From Sphingomonas sp. (lineage in GTDB: Bacteria > Pseudomonadota > Alphaproteobacteria > Sphingomonadales > Sphingomonadaceae), in the NCBI GenBank assembly GCA_019747165.1, contig JAIERC010000220.1:1-53772 (forward strand): DNA of 53,772 nt, read 5' to 3'. Below, one piece after another: positions 42,952 to 53,260 of the stretch. Numbering within the stretch: the stretch's first letter is position 1; each line of letters opens with the position of its first letter. A model generated the notes under the pieces. The model did not search any database and was not told the origin of the DNA. It worked only from the letters and a program-made list of their open reading frames with translations. Made by a program: the position numbers and the translations under genes.

Positions 42952-45774
42952 TTATTGTGTTCCGGCGTTTGTCAGTGTGCTGCTTAGCATCTCTTCACGG
43001 CCCTGACGCAAATCAGCCCCGCTGCGGGTGCGCGGCTCCGGTCCGGTGCCCAGCCCGCGCCACAAGGCCGAGTTGAACGCTGCGGTGTCCAGCGTGTCTT
43101 CGGTACGAAAATTCTGGCCCTTCATCGCCGCCGCCCAATAAGCGGCGGTATGTGGTGGGCGGATCGCGGCGACTTTGGGGACAACGAATCGGTCAGCGGT
43201 GATCGGGAGTTGCGTGCTGCGCAGCACCTCTGCGGCGACCGCGCGGTAATCCCAGCTTGTCTGATTGAGGTCGAAGATATCGGCCATTGGCGCGGCCATG
43301 GCGTCATTCAGCCCCAGGGGTTCGATCCCCAGCACCCCCTCGATTGTGCGCAACATGCTGACCGTTGTGTACCGGGTCGATACCAAAGCGCGTTGGCGGA
43401 CATAGGGTCCGACGACAAAGGCAATGCTGCGACGGGCATCGACATGGTCGGTGCCGTTTTGGGCATCATCCTCAATCACAAAGACCAAGGTTGAATCCTT
43501 GAACTTGCTCTGTGCGATCCGCTCAACGACCATGCCGACCGAATAATCATTGTCGGCCATCTGCGTTTCGACGGTGTTCACGCCGTCAACGCCCTCGGCA
43601 AAATCGCCGAAATGGTCGTGTGACAGGCGCAGCAAAGTCAATGCGGGCATCGCATCTGCAGCTTCCTGCTGTGCAAATTCGCGCTCCCATTCGAGAACGC
43701 GCCAGTAATCGGGCAGTTTTTGGTCAAAACCCCGGAAATAGGGGTCGCTGCGATCGGCAAGCGCGATCGATGCCGGGGTGTAGATTCGCCTACCTTCCTT
43801 GAAGGGATCGCGGATCACCGGCACGGCGCCAGGGTCCTTGCTGTCATAAACCGACGCATCGGCAAAGCCATAGTTGCGCACGCTGAGGCCAGCACGCAGC
43901 GCCGCGTCCCACAAGAAACCCTGACCGGGTTCATTGTCGCTGTCGCCATCGGGAGCGGTCAGCAAGGCGTGGCCAGGCAGAATATCATCGTCATCGGGGA
44001 TCGCGGGATTTGCCATTCGCCGAGCTTCTTTGCTCAGGCTGGTCGCCACATTGCGATCGAGCTGTTCGGCCTCATAGGCAAGGCCGCGCTGCGCATAATT
44101 TACCGGGGCGGTCTTTTCTAACAGGTCGGGCACCCGCCCCGCCGTCGTCCAGGTCCATCCGGTGCTCGATTGCTCCCCGCTGTCATAGAAATTGTCGAGC
44201 GTCACGAAATTTGTCGCCAGCGCGTGATGGTTGGGTGCCAGTGCTGCGCCCAATATGGCCAGTTTGGGATCACCATTGCCGACAGGCAAGTCACCCAGCA
44301 CCTGATCATAAGTGCGGTTTTCCTTGACGATAAAAATGACGTGTTTGATGCGCTCGCGCACCGCGGCCATCGTTGCATCCGCAGCAGCGCGTGCTGCATC
44401 ATTGTCGAGACCGATATTCTTTGCCACTTGTCGCGTGGTGCTGGCCAACGCCGCCGTGCCCGGCATCGGGAAGTGCAGCAGCCCGGCCTTTTCCAACTGG
44501 AAGATATATTGGTTTGCCGCCCCGCAAGCGGTGGGCTGCGCCTTTACAACGGCCAGTTTGGGCGCACAGCCAAGCGGATTGGGACCGGGCACGCTTTTGC
44601 GGTTAACAACAAAAACCCGGCTGCCATCGGCACTTGTCGCGACTGCAGACGGATACCAGCCGGTTGGCACCAACCCATCAACGCGCGCACCCTTTGCCAT
44701 GGGCGTCACCATCGCAACGGCATTCACGCCGCCATAGGTGACAAGCAGCCGATGATTGGGGGTCATCGCCAAGCCGTTGGGGTTCAGCCCCTTGGGCAAC
44801 GTGCCCGCATCAATGGCATCGGGCAGGCCCAGGCGCGGTTCAGCGATCAGCCGGTCGGTCACGGTGTTGATCATCGCCAGCCGGTCAGCATTGTCCTCGG
44901 TGGCATAAAGACGCTTTGATACGGGATCGATCAGCAGCGCCGTCGGCTCACCGATCGTGGCGATACGGTGGACGACGGCCATCCGGTCCGCGCCCACGCT
45001 CAGCTTCACAATTTGGCGGTCGCGCGGGGCTGAAACATAAGCGCTGTTTGCCCCTGCCCAAATGACCGCAAAGGGAAACTCACCGCCCGCAACGCCTTTC
45101 GCCGCGGGATCGATCTTGCCTGGGCGCAAATCCTGTTCGGCGATCACCCGTTTGCCGTCGAGATCAACCAGGCTGATTGAGTCGTTATAATAATTTGCAA
45201 CCAGGGCGCGGTGGCCATCCGGGCTGACCGCGACCCCGGCCGCTTGCGGCTTTACATCGGCGCCATTGCCCGCCTTGTGACCCAGCTTGATCGCAGGTGT
45301 GCTCTCCGTAAAGCCCGCCGCGCCGCGGGCGAAAACATGGACGTTATCGTCCACCCCGCCACCGACGATGAATCCTTGGCCGTTGGGTGTCCAGGCAATG
45401 CCCGAATAGCTGTTGGGTATCATCAGCGTTTGATCGAGCGTGCTGCCCTTCGCGTCGATGCGGTAAACGAAAATATATTGTTGCGATTGAAGCAGGCTGA
45501 TCGTGCCCTTGGCATCATTGACGCGGTTGAAGCCGCTGGTGAGCACCAACATGCGCGTTTTGTCTGGGCTGACCGCGATTGCGGCGGCGCCGTCTGCAAC
45601 ATAATCGGGGATTGGTCCGGCATGCGCGACGAGCGGCTCAAAATGTGCGCCAGGTGCAGCGAGCGGGGTCAATGCCTGACCGGTCGGCAGGTGCTGGGGC
45701 GCGTCGGAAGCGGCGGCCGCGCTGGTGCCAAGCAGGCTGAACGCCGATGCGCCGATGAAGATGGCGATTTTCAC
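42952..45774 (-). CDS. YncE-type beta-propeller fused to a phosphoesterase
   Basis: The protein has about 940 residues from a GTG at 45774, chosen because a signal peptide follows directly (KIAIFIGASAFSLLGTSAAAA); the longer frame has no signal. Residues 40-450 are a seven-blade-type propeller with repeated VSPDGHRALVANYYNDSISLVD units. From about 500 a phosphoesterase of the alkaline-phosphatase or phospholipase C superfamily follows: HVIFIVKENRTYDQVLGD, DNFYDSGEQSSTGW and VFVIEDDAQNGTDHVD with metal-binding Asp and His. It should act in the periplasm or be secreted, on a phosphoester not identified here. Such fusions are common in Sphingomonadales and Acidobacteria. Confidence 0.85.
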   Translation of the reverse strand: MKIAIFIGASAFSLLGTSAAAASDAPQHLPTGQALTPLAAPGAHFEPLVAHAGPIPDYVADGAAAIAVSPDKTRMLVLTSGFNRVNDAKGTISLLQSQQYIFVYRIDAKGSTLDQTLMIPNSYSGIAWTPNGQGFIVGGGVDDNVHVFARGAAGFTESTPAIKLGHKAGNGADVKPQAAGVAVSPDGHRALVANYYNDSISLVDLDGKRVIAEQDLRPGKIDPAAKGVAGGEFPFAVIWAGANSAYVSAPRDRQIVKLSVGADRMAVVHRIATIGEPTALLIDPVSKRLYATEDNADRLAMINTVTDRLIAEPRLGLPDAIDAGTLPKGLNPNGLAMTPNHRLLVTYGGVNAVAMVTPMAKGARVDGLVPTGWYPSAVATSADGSRVFVVNRKSVPGPNPLGCAPKLAVVKAQPTACGAANQYIFQLEKAGLLHFPMPGTAALASTTRQVAKNIGLDNDAARAAADATMAAVRERIKHVIFIVKENRTYDQVLGDLPVGNGDPKLAILGAALAPNHHALATNFVTLDNFYDSGEQSSTGWTWTTAGRVPDLLEKTAPVNYAQRGLAYEAEQLDRNVATSLSKEARRMANPAIPDDDDILPGHALLTAPDGDSDNEPGQGFLWDAALRAGLSVRNYGFADASVYDSKDPGAVPVIRDPFKEGRRIYTPASIALADRSDPYFRGFDQKLPDYWRVLEWEREFAQQEAADAMPALTLLRLSHDHFGDFAEGVDGVNTVETQMADNDYSVGMVVERIAQSKFKDSTLVFVIEDDAQNGTDHVDARRSIAFVVGPYVRQRALVSTRYTTVSMLRTIEGVLGIEPLGLNDAMAAPMADIFDLNQTSWDYRAVAAEVLRSTQLPITADRFVVPKVAAIRPPHTAAYWAAAMKGQNFRTEDTLDTAAFNSALWRGLGTGPEPRTRSGADLRQGREEMLSSTLTNAGTQ

Positions 45775-46230
45775 TGCAACGGCTCCCCAGACTTTTGAGC
45801 AACAGGACTTATCACTGCGACGATGTCGATTACATGACAAAAGATCGCGCCGCCCAGCAGGGCATCTTCCTGCACCCCAAAGATCGGGGCATTTGCGCTG
45901 CCCGTGCACTTGGCTGCGTCCCAAGAAAAGCAGCATCGTGACCGGTTGGGGGGCGCCGTATGGCCACATTTCCCCATCGCTTTGATCGTCCGGAATGGCG
46001 TTACGCAAACCAAGGGCCCTTACCTCGCGGACATCGCCCTCGCCCTCGCGGTGAACACCATCGTGGCGCGAAGGATTGCATTGCGCTTTGGCTGTTCCCC
46101 CCGATCGTCGCTCACTCAATGCTGTCCATCTTTTCTCGGTTCACTGTCCGTTGAAAAGAAGTTGCTCTGCGACCGGCGTGGTTTCAGGCAAATAGCAATA
46201 TGCCCAGACCGGCTGGGATTGCGAAGACTA
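45775..46230. other. 456-bp gap without a gene
   Basis: It lies between the end of the Pls/PosA-type gene and the start of the phosphoesterase gene, both on the minus strand. The phosphoesterase frame stays open upstream to 46119, but its codons lack any signal or domain. The promoter for 45774 must be here; I find no RNA gene or repeat. Confidence 0.35.
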
Positions 46231-49200
46231 TTAGGGGAACCCCACAACTCGCGTCGGCGCGCCCTGATAGCGGGTGCCGGCGTTCAAGGCCTCGGCCTTC
46301 ATGATCACGCTTCCCGCGCCGACATGGGCATCCTTGCCGACCACCGCTCCGTATAGCGGCACCGTGCCCGCGCAAACCGTCGAGCCGGCCTCAAATTTTA
46401 CCGGGCCGACCTTCAGGACGCGGTCTTCGAATGTGTGGGCTTGGTAGCTGGCGCAGGCGGTGGCGTGGTCGCCTACTTCGATCATGTCGGGATCGACGAC
46501 CTGGCTGAATTGCGGGCCTAGCACCGCGCGTTTGCCGATCTTGAGGCCCATCAGGCGCAAATATGGAGGCAGGAGGAACGTGCCCTCGAGCCAGTCGAGT
46601 GGGACGCGGGCGAGCTTTTGCCAGCACACATAGAAATAGTCCCAGCGGCTACACCAGCACGACCACAGCGCGTGCTGCGCGGGTTTGACGCGGCCAATCA
46701 GGCACCATTTGATCACGATGACAGAGAGCGCGGAGAGCATGATTGGGGTGAGCGTGGCGAGGGGGAGGACGACGAGGGCGAACGTTACGCTGCTGGTTGT
46801 TGCCTCGCCGCGCGCGATCAGGCCGTACCACAGTGTACCGAGCAGCAGCGGCGGGATCGGCAGCAGAAAGCGCGCGGTCTCCCACATCACGCGGTTCACA
46901 TAGCGGAGCGTCGAGGGCTTGTGTGTCAGGCTGATGTCGCTCGCCATTTCGACCACTTCGCGGCGGGGGAGGTCGAAGCTGGGGTGACCGAAGCGGGCAT
47001 GGCCGCTGGTGATTTTCGTGTCATCGGCCACGGTACAGACGCCAATCAGGATGTCGTCGGGCAGGTGCGATCCGGCGGGGATGACCGCATGGTTCCCGAG
47101 GAAGGTGTGGCGGCCGAGACTGGTCTGGGCGAGCGTAACCGTGCCTTGCCGGACCTTTGCGCCGCCGAGGTAGATGCCGTCGGCGAAGAAGGTTTCTTCG
47201 CCGATCGTGACCAGTTCGGGCACCACGTCGATGATCGTGCTGATTTCGCAATCGCGGCCCAGATCCATGCCCGCCAGTCGCAACCAGTGCGGCCAGTAGA
47301 GCGTGCCCGAAAGCCATTGACCACTGGCGGTGAGCATCGCGCTCTTCATCCAGACGCGCAAGTACGCGCTACTCCAGCGGGGGATTGTACCGGGGCGGAC
47401 GCGCCCCAAAGCGCGCATCATCAGCGCCGAGGCGACTAACGTAAGCGGGGTGGTAAGGACGGTGACACCCAGGATCACCGCCGCCACGCGGGAGGCGAAA
47501 TCGGGCGCGTAGAACCAACGCCACAGCATGTTGGGGGCAATATCCGCCGCGTGCGCGGCGCCGATCAGTATCGCCTCGGTGGGGAGAGCGACCACAAGCG
47601 CAAGCAGGGCTTCAGCGCCGAGCAGCCGCGCGCCATAGCCGAACGGGGTGAGCGTGGCGGCCGGTCGGGTGATCGCGGGGAGCGGCGGAACGGGGCCGAT
47701 CGAACGCGCGGGCACGCCGTCCCAAACTTCGCCCGCCGACACGTGCATCCCTGGGTTGAGTGCCGAAAGCGCGGTGACCACGCTGCCCGCGCCTATGGTC
47801 ACATCGCCGCAGACGATGGCGCGTGATTCAAGGCTCGCTCGGGCCTCCAGCGTGATCGGCCCGACCACGATATCGCCGCGATCGAGTTCGACGAGGCTCA
47901 ACACGCAATCCTGCGCTATCGCCACATCATCGCCTAATGTCAGCAAGTCCCACCCACCGCGGCGCAAATCCACGCCGCGGTGGATGTGAACGCGGTCACC
48001 GATCTGCGCGCCGAGCGCGCGCAGGGCCACGATCTGCAAGGCGCTGCCCTGGATCAGCGGCCATGGCACCACCCGCGCGGCGAGCAGGACGAGCCAGTGA
48101 CGCAAGTAATATGCGCTCCACACCGGCGCACGGATCGGGCGGTAGGTACCGATCACCAGCCGCTTGACTGCGACCGCGAACAGGATTGATCCGGGAATAT
48201 AGGCGGCCAACGCCAGCGCGGTGATGATCGGGAACAGCACGATCATCTCGCTAAGGCTGAAGCGCGCGAACAGCGCCGGGATCAGCTTGAATGCGGCGAG
48301 GTAACCACCCCACGAAGCGACAGTAACCACCGCCCAAAGCGCGGGTAATTGCACGCAGTTGGCGAGCAGCACATTGGCCTTGCCGTGGCGGACCAGCGGG
48401 GCTTCATCCTCGTCCTCGCTGGTGCCGCCGCCCGCTGCGATTAGTTCGGCTAATGCGCGGATCGTGCGTGCTTCGTAGATGTCGCTAACGGTGACGCGCA
48501 CGGTTTCGGGGTGATCGCGCAACAGCGTGACCAGCATCGCCGCACGCAAGGAATCGCCGCCGAGGCCCTCGAAAAAATCCTCCACCACCGAGGGCGGGGC
48601 GGCGCGCGCCAGAACATCGGCGGCGGCATCAGCGATCAAGGTCTCGAGAGCGCCCTCAGGGGCGACGGCCTCGCCGGTCTCGGGTTCCGTGCCGATGTTG
48701 AGCACGGGCAGCAGTCGGCGGTCGAGCTTGCCCGCCACGCTCACCGGCAGCGCGTCGATCAGCCCGATCCGCTGCGGCACCATGTAATGCGGCAGCGTCT
48801 CGGTCAGCGTGGCGCGCAAACCTTCGGTGTCGGGCGGCGAGGCGGGATCGCTCGGCACGACATGCGCGACCAGTGCGGCGCCGCCCGGGCGATCTTGCAT
48901 CGTCACCGCTGCCGCGCGCACCCCAGGCAGGGCAGCCAGCCGCGCCTCAATCTCGCCCAGTTCAACCCGGTAGCCGCGGATCTTGACCTGTGCGTCGATG
49001 CGACCGTGGTAGTGTAATTCGCCGCTGACGGGATCCAGGTGCACCAAATCGCCGGTGCGGTAAACGCGACCATAGCGCGGGTGATCAACGAACTTTTCGG
49101 CGGTTAGTTCGGGCCGGTTGCGGTAGCCGCGCGCCAGACCGACGCCCGCCATGCACAATTCGCCGTGGGTCCCGCTCGGCACTTCAGCCAGCGCATCATC

Positions 49201-50241
49201 GAGCACCAGCGCGGTCATGCCCGGCACCGCCCGCCCGATCGTAACCGGTGCGTCCGGCGTCACGTCGCCGCGCACGCAGGTCACTGCGCATTCGGTTGGG
49301 CCGTAACCGTTGACCATGCGCTTTGCCTTCGACCATGTCGCTGCGACGTCGTCGGGCAGTGCCTCTCCGCCAACGTAAAGCAGCCTGAGATCGGGCAGTT
49401 CGCGCTGTGGGTCCGTGCACCCGGTGGCGCGCAGCAACGTCGGCGGCGGAGTCAGCGCAGTCGCGCGTTCGCTGCGCAGCCAGCCGACCAGATCGGGGCC
49501 AAGCCGGGCCGTGGCATCGTCCATCGCCAGCAGCGTCGCACCGCTGGCCAGTGCCATCCAAATCTCCTCGACCGAGCTGTCGTAAGCGGGCGAGGAACCC
49601 TGCACCACGCGGTCGCCCGGGCCGAGGCCGAAAAACCGCGTATCGCCCGCAACCAGATTGGCGATCGCGCGATGCTCGATCATCACGCCCTTTGGCTTGC
49701 CGGTCGTACCCGAAGTATAGATCACATAAGCTAGGCTGTCGGGCCGGATGTCGGCCGGGCAGGGCGCGCGGTCAGGGCTTTTGGCGAAGACCGCGATATC
49801 GTGGACCAGTCCTTCCGATAGGCCGATCAAACGCAATTGCGCAGCACCTTCAGCATCGCTGAGCACCAGCGGGCTGGCGGCATCTTCGATCACCTCGCGC
49901 TTGCGCGCGTCGGGGAAGGCCGGATCGAGGCAGGTATAAGCCGCACCCGAGCGTTGCACCGCCAGTTGCGCGATCCACAGCCACACCGTCCCGCGCGACA
50001 GCAGCAGCGCCACGATTGGCTCGTCGAGCCCCGCGATCCGCGCAGCGATCCGCTCGGCCAACGCCTGCACGCGCGCGTCGAGCTCGGCGTAAGTCAACGT
50101 CTGCCGATCGGGCCGCCCACGCCCCGGCGGCACGTCGATCGCCAACGCGTGCGGATGCCGCGCCACGCTGGCAGCGAGGACTTGCGGCAGCAGCGGGTGC
50201 GCGGCTTCGCGGGCCTCCTGGTCGAGGGCAATGGTGGCCAT
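46231..50241 (-). CDS. Pls/PosA-type single-module non-ribosomal peptide synthetase
   Basis: The protein has 1336 residues from the ATG at 50241. The adenylation domain (about 1-510) is complete: YVIYTSGTTGKPKGVM, MVNGYGPTECAV, GELCMAGVGLARGY, YRTGDLVHL, GYRVELGEIE and VAGKLDRR. A carrier domain with its Ser in FFEGLGGDSLRAA (about 570) follows. After it come membrane helices in three pairs with left-handed hexapeptide-repeat regions (IGDRVHIHRG, VVCGDVTIGAGSVVT, AHVGAGSVIMKAE). This order, A-T-membrane-tandem domains, is that of poly-lysine-type synthetases, which join amino acids by isopeptide bonds. The amino acid is unknown. IS copy 2 ends 117 bp upstream. Confidence 0.87.
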   Translation of the reverse strand: MATIALDQEAREAAHPLLPQVLAASVARHPHALAIDVPPGRGRPDRQTLTYAELDARVQALAERIAARIAGLDEPIVALLLSRGTVWLWIAQLAVQRSGAAYTCLDPAFPDARKREVIEDAASPLVLSDAEGAAQLRLIGLSEGLVHDIAVFAKSPDRAPCPADIRPDSLAYVIYTSGTTGKPKGVMIEHRAIANLVAGDTRFFGLGPGDRVVQGSSPAYDSSVEEIWMALASGATLLAMDDATARLGPDLVGWLRSERATALTPPPTLLRATGCTDPQRELPDLRLLYVGGEALPDDVAATWSKAKRMVNGYGPTECAVTCVRGDVTPDAPVTIGRAVPGMTALVLDDALAEVPSGTHGELCMAGVGLARGYRNRPELTAEKFVDHPRYGRVYRTGDLVHLDPVSGELHYHGRIDAQVKIRGYRVELGEIEARLAALPGVRAAAVTMQDRPGGAALVAHVVPSDPASPPDTEGLRATLTETLPHYMVPQRIGLIDALPVSVAGKLDRRLLPVLNIGTEPETGEAVAPEGALETLIADAAADVLARAAPPSVVEDFFEGLGGDSLRAAMLVTLLRDHPETVRVTVSDIYEARTIRALAELIAAGGGTSEDEDEAPLVRHGKANVLLANCVQLPALWAVVTVASWGGYLAAFKLIPALFARFSLSEMIVLFPIITALALAAYIPGSILFAVAVKRLVIGTYRPIRAPVWSAYYLRHWLVLLAARVVPWPLIQGSALQIVALRALGAQIGDRVHIHRGVDLRRGGWDLLTLGDDVAIAQDCVLSLVELDRGDIVVGPITLEARASLESRAIVCGDVTIGAGSVVTALSALNPGMHVSAGEVWDGVPARSIGPVPPLPAITRPAATLTPFGYGARLLGAEALLALVVALPTEAILIGAAHAADIAPNMLWRWFYAPDFASRVAAVILGVTVLTTPLTLVASALMMRALGRVRPGTIPRWSSAYLRVWMKSAMLTASGQWLSGTLYWPHWLRLAGMDLGRDCEISTIIDVVPELVTIGEETFFADGIYLGGAKVRQGTVTLAQTSLGRHTFLGNHAVIPAGSHLPDDILIGVCTVADDTKITSGHARFGHPSFDLPRREVVEMASDISLTHKPSTLRYVNRVMWETARFLLPIPPLLLGTLWYGLIARGEATTSSVTFALVVLPLATLTPIMLSALSVIVIKWCLIGRVKPAQHALWSCWCSRWDYFYVCWQKLARVPLDWLEGTFLLPPYLRLMGLKIGKRAVLGPQFSQVVDPDMIEVGDHATACASYQAHTFEDRVLKVGPVKFEAGSTVCAGTVPLYGAVVGKDAHVGAGSVIMKAEALNAGTRYQGAPTRVVGFP

Positions 50242-50358
50242 GCGGCAAAAGTCCAAGTTCATCGGCCGCCGCTCTGCCGCGCCCTGCCGATCCGATCATG
50301 CCCGTTGTCATAGCGCTGCCACTCGCCCGGTCAATCACGGGCATGATCCCGCGCGCTT

Positions 50359-50791
50359 GGTGCTGTCAGTGCGATGCAAACCCGTCTCAACACGATGCAG
50401 ATCGGGCTTTGAGGGCGACGTTCAGCTGGCAAGCGACTGCCACTCGGTCAGTGCGGCTGAGCGGCGCTTCTTGAAGGTTTGGCGATCGACGATGTGGCCT
50501 TTAAAACTGGCCTGAAGGGCGGCGAAGCCAATTAATTATAGACATTAGAGTGCCAGCGCTAATTTCGAAAACCCCGCATCCCGCCGATACAGCGTTACAG
50601 TCCCTCGCTCTCGACCGTCGGGCCAACGCGATTCTACCGGAAGCTTATGGTCTGATGGCTCAAATCGATTCCGCGCTCGAACAGCAAATCCTTGATGTTT
50701 CGCACCGACAGCGGAAATCGCACGTTCATCATGCCGACCAGCCGGATGACTTCGAGTGGCGAGCCGAAGCACTGGAAAAGGCCAGTGCGCC
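50359..50791 (-). mobile_element. IS6-family element, copy 2 (internally deleted, degenerate)
   Basis: The left end is GGTGCTGTCAG at 50359. The minus strand reads the transposase N-terminus (PLEVIRLVGMMNVRFPLSVRN), then degenerate SHQTISFR, NRVGP and MRGFRN-RWH. It jumps at about 50545 to VYN and the C-terminal end (GHIVDRQTFKKRRSAALTEWQSLAS, stop at 50422-50424). The whole catalytic core is deleted and several stops are present. The right end is lost: homology fades at the last codon of the gamma-glutamyltransferase gene. It is the most diverged of the three copies. Confidence 0.78.
50511..50530 (+). repeat. 20-bp double mini-hairpin unit, copy 2 (site B)
   Basis: It reads CCTGAAGGGCGGCGAAGCCA, one substitution from the other copies (C to T in the first stem, still pairing as G-U/T). 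It sits after the VYN codons of the degenerate transposase, the same position as copy 3 in IS copy 3. Confidence 0.75.
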
Positions 50792-52663
50792 TCAATAAGC
50801 CAATGCACAGCCGTCAGCACGCATCTCGCTCGCCGCTGCATAGACCCTTGTATCGCCGTCCATCCGGCGCTCGACGCATTCGTAGCGACCGAACCCACCG
50901 TCCGGCTCGCCGATCGTCCAACCAAGCTCTGCTAAGCGCTGCTGCGTGGCAAGCGGCACCCCTGATTCTAATCGCAGTAACCCGCGCGGACCAAGGCCCG
51001 ACGCATCCTCCCCCATCGACTGGGACGATCCCTCGTGATGCCAGCGCGGTGAATCACCCGCCGACTGGATTTCCAGGCCGTAATCGACACGGTTCGCAAT
51101 AATCTGCGTTTGGCCTTGAGGCTGCATGTCGCCGCCCATCACGCCAAAGCTCATCCACGGATCGACGCCACGTGTCGCAAAGCCCGGGATAATCGTTTGG
51201 AACGGTCGCTTGCCGGGGGCGTAGATATTGGGATGCCCGTCCTGGAGACTGAAAAGCTGCCCGCGATCCTGAAACATGAAGCCCAAGCCGTCTGCGACAA
51301 GACCTGATCCCATACCACGAAAGTTCGACTGGATCATCGACACCATCATGCCATCCTTGTCGGCGCAACTGAAATATGTGGTGTCGCCATGGCTTGGGGC
51401 TTGCCCAGGATAGACTGGGTCGAGGATGCGGTCGAGCCGGATCAATTTCGCACGCTCTTTCGCATAGTCTTTAGAAATCAGCCATTCGACCGGCACCTTG
51501 CTGAAATGCGGGTCGGCGTAAAAGCGCGCACGATCCTCATACGCAAGTCGCTTTGCCTCTGCCTGAAGATGGATCGACAAAGGGGATTGGAAACCTGCGC
51601 CGCCGAGATCGAACGTCTCCAATATGTTGAGCATTTGGAGCGTCGCAATCCCTTGCGTATTCGCGCCGAGCGCCAGAACATCCACGCCCCGATAGTTTGT
51701 TTTGTGCGGCTCGATCCATTCTGATCGATGTGCCGCCAAATCCTCGGCCCGCAGCCAGCCGCCGATCCGCTTGAAGTATCGATCGATCACCTGCGCAATG
51801 TCGCCCCGGTAGAACGCATCGCACCCGCCCGCCGCGATCGCTCGATAGGTGCGGGCTAAATCAGGATTGCGGAATACCTGCCCTGCCGCAGGGCCTTTGC
51901 CGTCCGAGAGGCCGTAGGTCTTGAGCGCGTTGGTGGTTTCCTCGATGCCGCTGCCCGGCTTGCGGAACGCGGCCATGCTTTGTCGGATATAATGGGCTAT
52001 GATGTCGGGCACTGGCGCACCAGCTTCGGCATGGGCAATCGCGGGCGCGAACAATTCAGCCCATGGCAGTCGACCGTGTCGTTTGTGCATGGTCCACCAT
52101 GCATCGACCGCGCCGGGCACGGACACCGCCACGGCACCGAGAGGCGGCAATGCGCCGCCGCGCGCACGGGAACGGACTATGTCTAGGCTGAGGCCCATCG
52201 GCGACGCGCCTGACCCGGCCAATCCCTCGACCTTGCGCTGCTTTGGGTCCCAGATCATCGCATAGGCATCACCGCCAATGCCGCATGCTGTCGGTTCCAG
52301 AAAACCCAGACAGGCGTTGATGGCGATCGCTGCATCCACTGCGGACCCGCCACGGCGAAGGATGTCGATCCCTGCCTGTGTCGCTAGGGGATGCGCAGTA
52401 CCCGCTGCCCCGTTCAATCCATATGCGGCCGTTCGGGACGCGAAGCTGGCGCCAACTGGTCGGTTGCCGGCGCTGACGTCGGGTCGGAGAAAACGGTCTT
52501 CGCCGGTGGTCCAGCGATGAGGCAGCCCGGAAACGCCGGTCGGGGAGGCTGCAGCCGCCCCTGGACCCTGCAGTTGAGGGCCGGTCTGAGGAGATTGTGC
52601 CAACGACATTCCGGGTATGAGCGCCGCACCCGGCAGCGTGGCAAGAAATGTACGACGATGCAT
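50792..52663 (-). CDS. Gamma-glutamyltransferase family protein
   Basis: The protein has 623 residues from the ATG at 52663, chosen because MHRRTFLATLPGAALIPG is a Tat-like signal peptide; the longer frame adds 22 residues ahead of it. The large-subunit part contains GTAHPLATQAGIDILRRGGSAVDAAIA. The autoprocessing site with the nucleophilic Thr is in SHGDTTYFSCAD, and SFRGMGSGL then FGVMGGDMQPQGQ follow. The family is periplasmic and hydrolyses or transfers gamma-glutamyl groups, usually from glutathione. It is flanked by IS6-type copies 2 and 3; copy 2 begins at its stop codon. Confidence 0.9.
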   Translation of the reverse strand: MHRRTFLATLPGAALIPGMSLAQSPQTGPQLQGPGAAAASPTGVSGLPHRWTTGEDRFLRPDVSAGNRPVGASFASRTAAYGLNGAAGTAHPLATQAGIDILRRGGSAVDAAIAINACLGFLEPTACGIGGDAYAMIWDPKQRKVEGLAGSGASPMGLSLDIVRSRARGGALPPLGAVAVSVPGAVDAWWTMHKRHGRLPWAELFAPAIAHAEAGAPVPDIIAHYIRQSMAAFRKPGSGIEETTNALKTYGLSDGKGPAAGQVFRNPDLARTYRAIAAGGCDAFYRGDIAQVIDRYFKRIGGWLRAEDLAAHRSEWIEPHKTNYRGVDVLALGANTQGIATLQMLNILETFDLGGAGFQSPLSIHLQAEAKRLAYEDRARFYADPHFSKVPVEWLISKDYAKERAKLIRLDRILDPVYPGQAPSHGDTTYFSCADKDGMMVSMIQSNFRGMGSGLVADGLGFMFQDRGQLFSLQDGHPNIYAPGKRPFQTIIPGFATRGVDPWMSFGVMGGDMQPQGQTQIIANRVDYGLEIQSAGDSPRWHHEGSSQSMGEDASGLGPRGLLRLESGVPLATQQRLAELGWTIGEPDGGFGRYECVERRMDGDTRVYAAASEMRADGCALAY

Positions 52664-52889
52664 GATGGAGGCCCCCGCTGCAGCAAAGCGATCTTTGCGC
52701 TCCGCGCCCGCTTCCGCAAGAGGGTACAAGGATGATCGGTGCTGTCAGTCTTGTGCGAACTCGTCTCTCGACGATGCAGATCGGGCTTTGAGGGCGACGT
52801 TCGGCTGGCGAACGACTGCTACTCGGCCAGTGCGGTTGAGCGGCGTTGCCTGAAGGTTTGGCGATCGACGATGTGGCGTTCAAGATTGA

Positions 52890-52909
52890 CCCGAAGGGCG
52901 GCGAAGCCA
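52890..52909 (+). repeat. 20-bp double mini-hairpin unit, copy 3 (site B)
   Basis: The plus strand reads CCCGAAGGGCGGCGAAGCCA between ATTGA and ACTGATTA. Removing 20 nt restores V-H-N-Q-F-N-L-E-R in the transposase. The orientation relative to the gene is opposite to the site A copies. Confidence 0.8.
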
Positions 52910-53260
52910 ACTGATTATGGACGGTGGCGTGGACCGAGGCGAACTTTTGCAGCGTCTTCATTCGCCTGAACCGGAGCATCGCGCGCTCGCTTCGTCGGAA
53001 GGGAAGGTGACTGTTCTCGACCCGATTGTTCGCCCATCGGCCAATCTCGTGACGATCCAGATTCCCCAATTCGCGCATGGCGGCGGGGTAGGATTTTAGC
53101 CCGTCAGTGACGATCGTTTCAGCCTGCCCATAGCGCTTCAGCGCCTTCTTCATGAAGGCGAGTGCCGCTGATTTATCCCGCTTTTTCGTGACGTAGCTCT
53201 CGAGGATTTCGCCTTCGTGATCGACGGCCCGCCAGAGGTAAACCATCTCCCCATTCAGGT

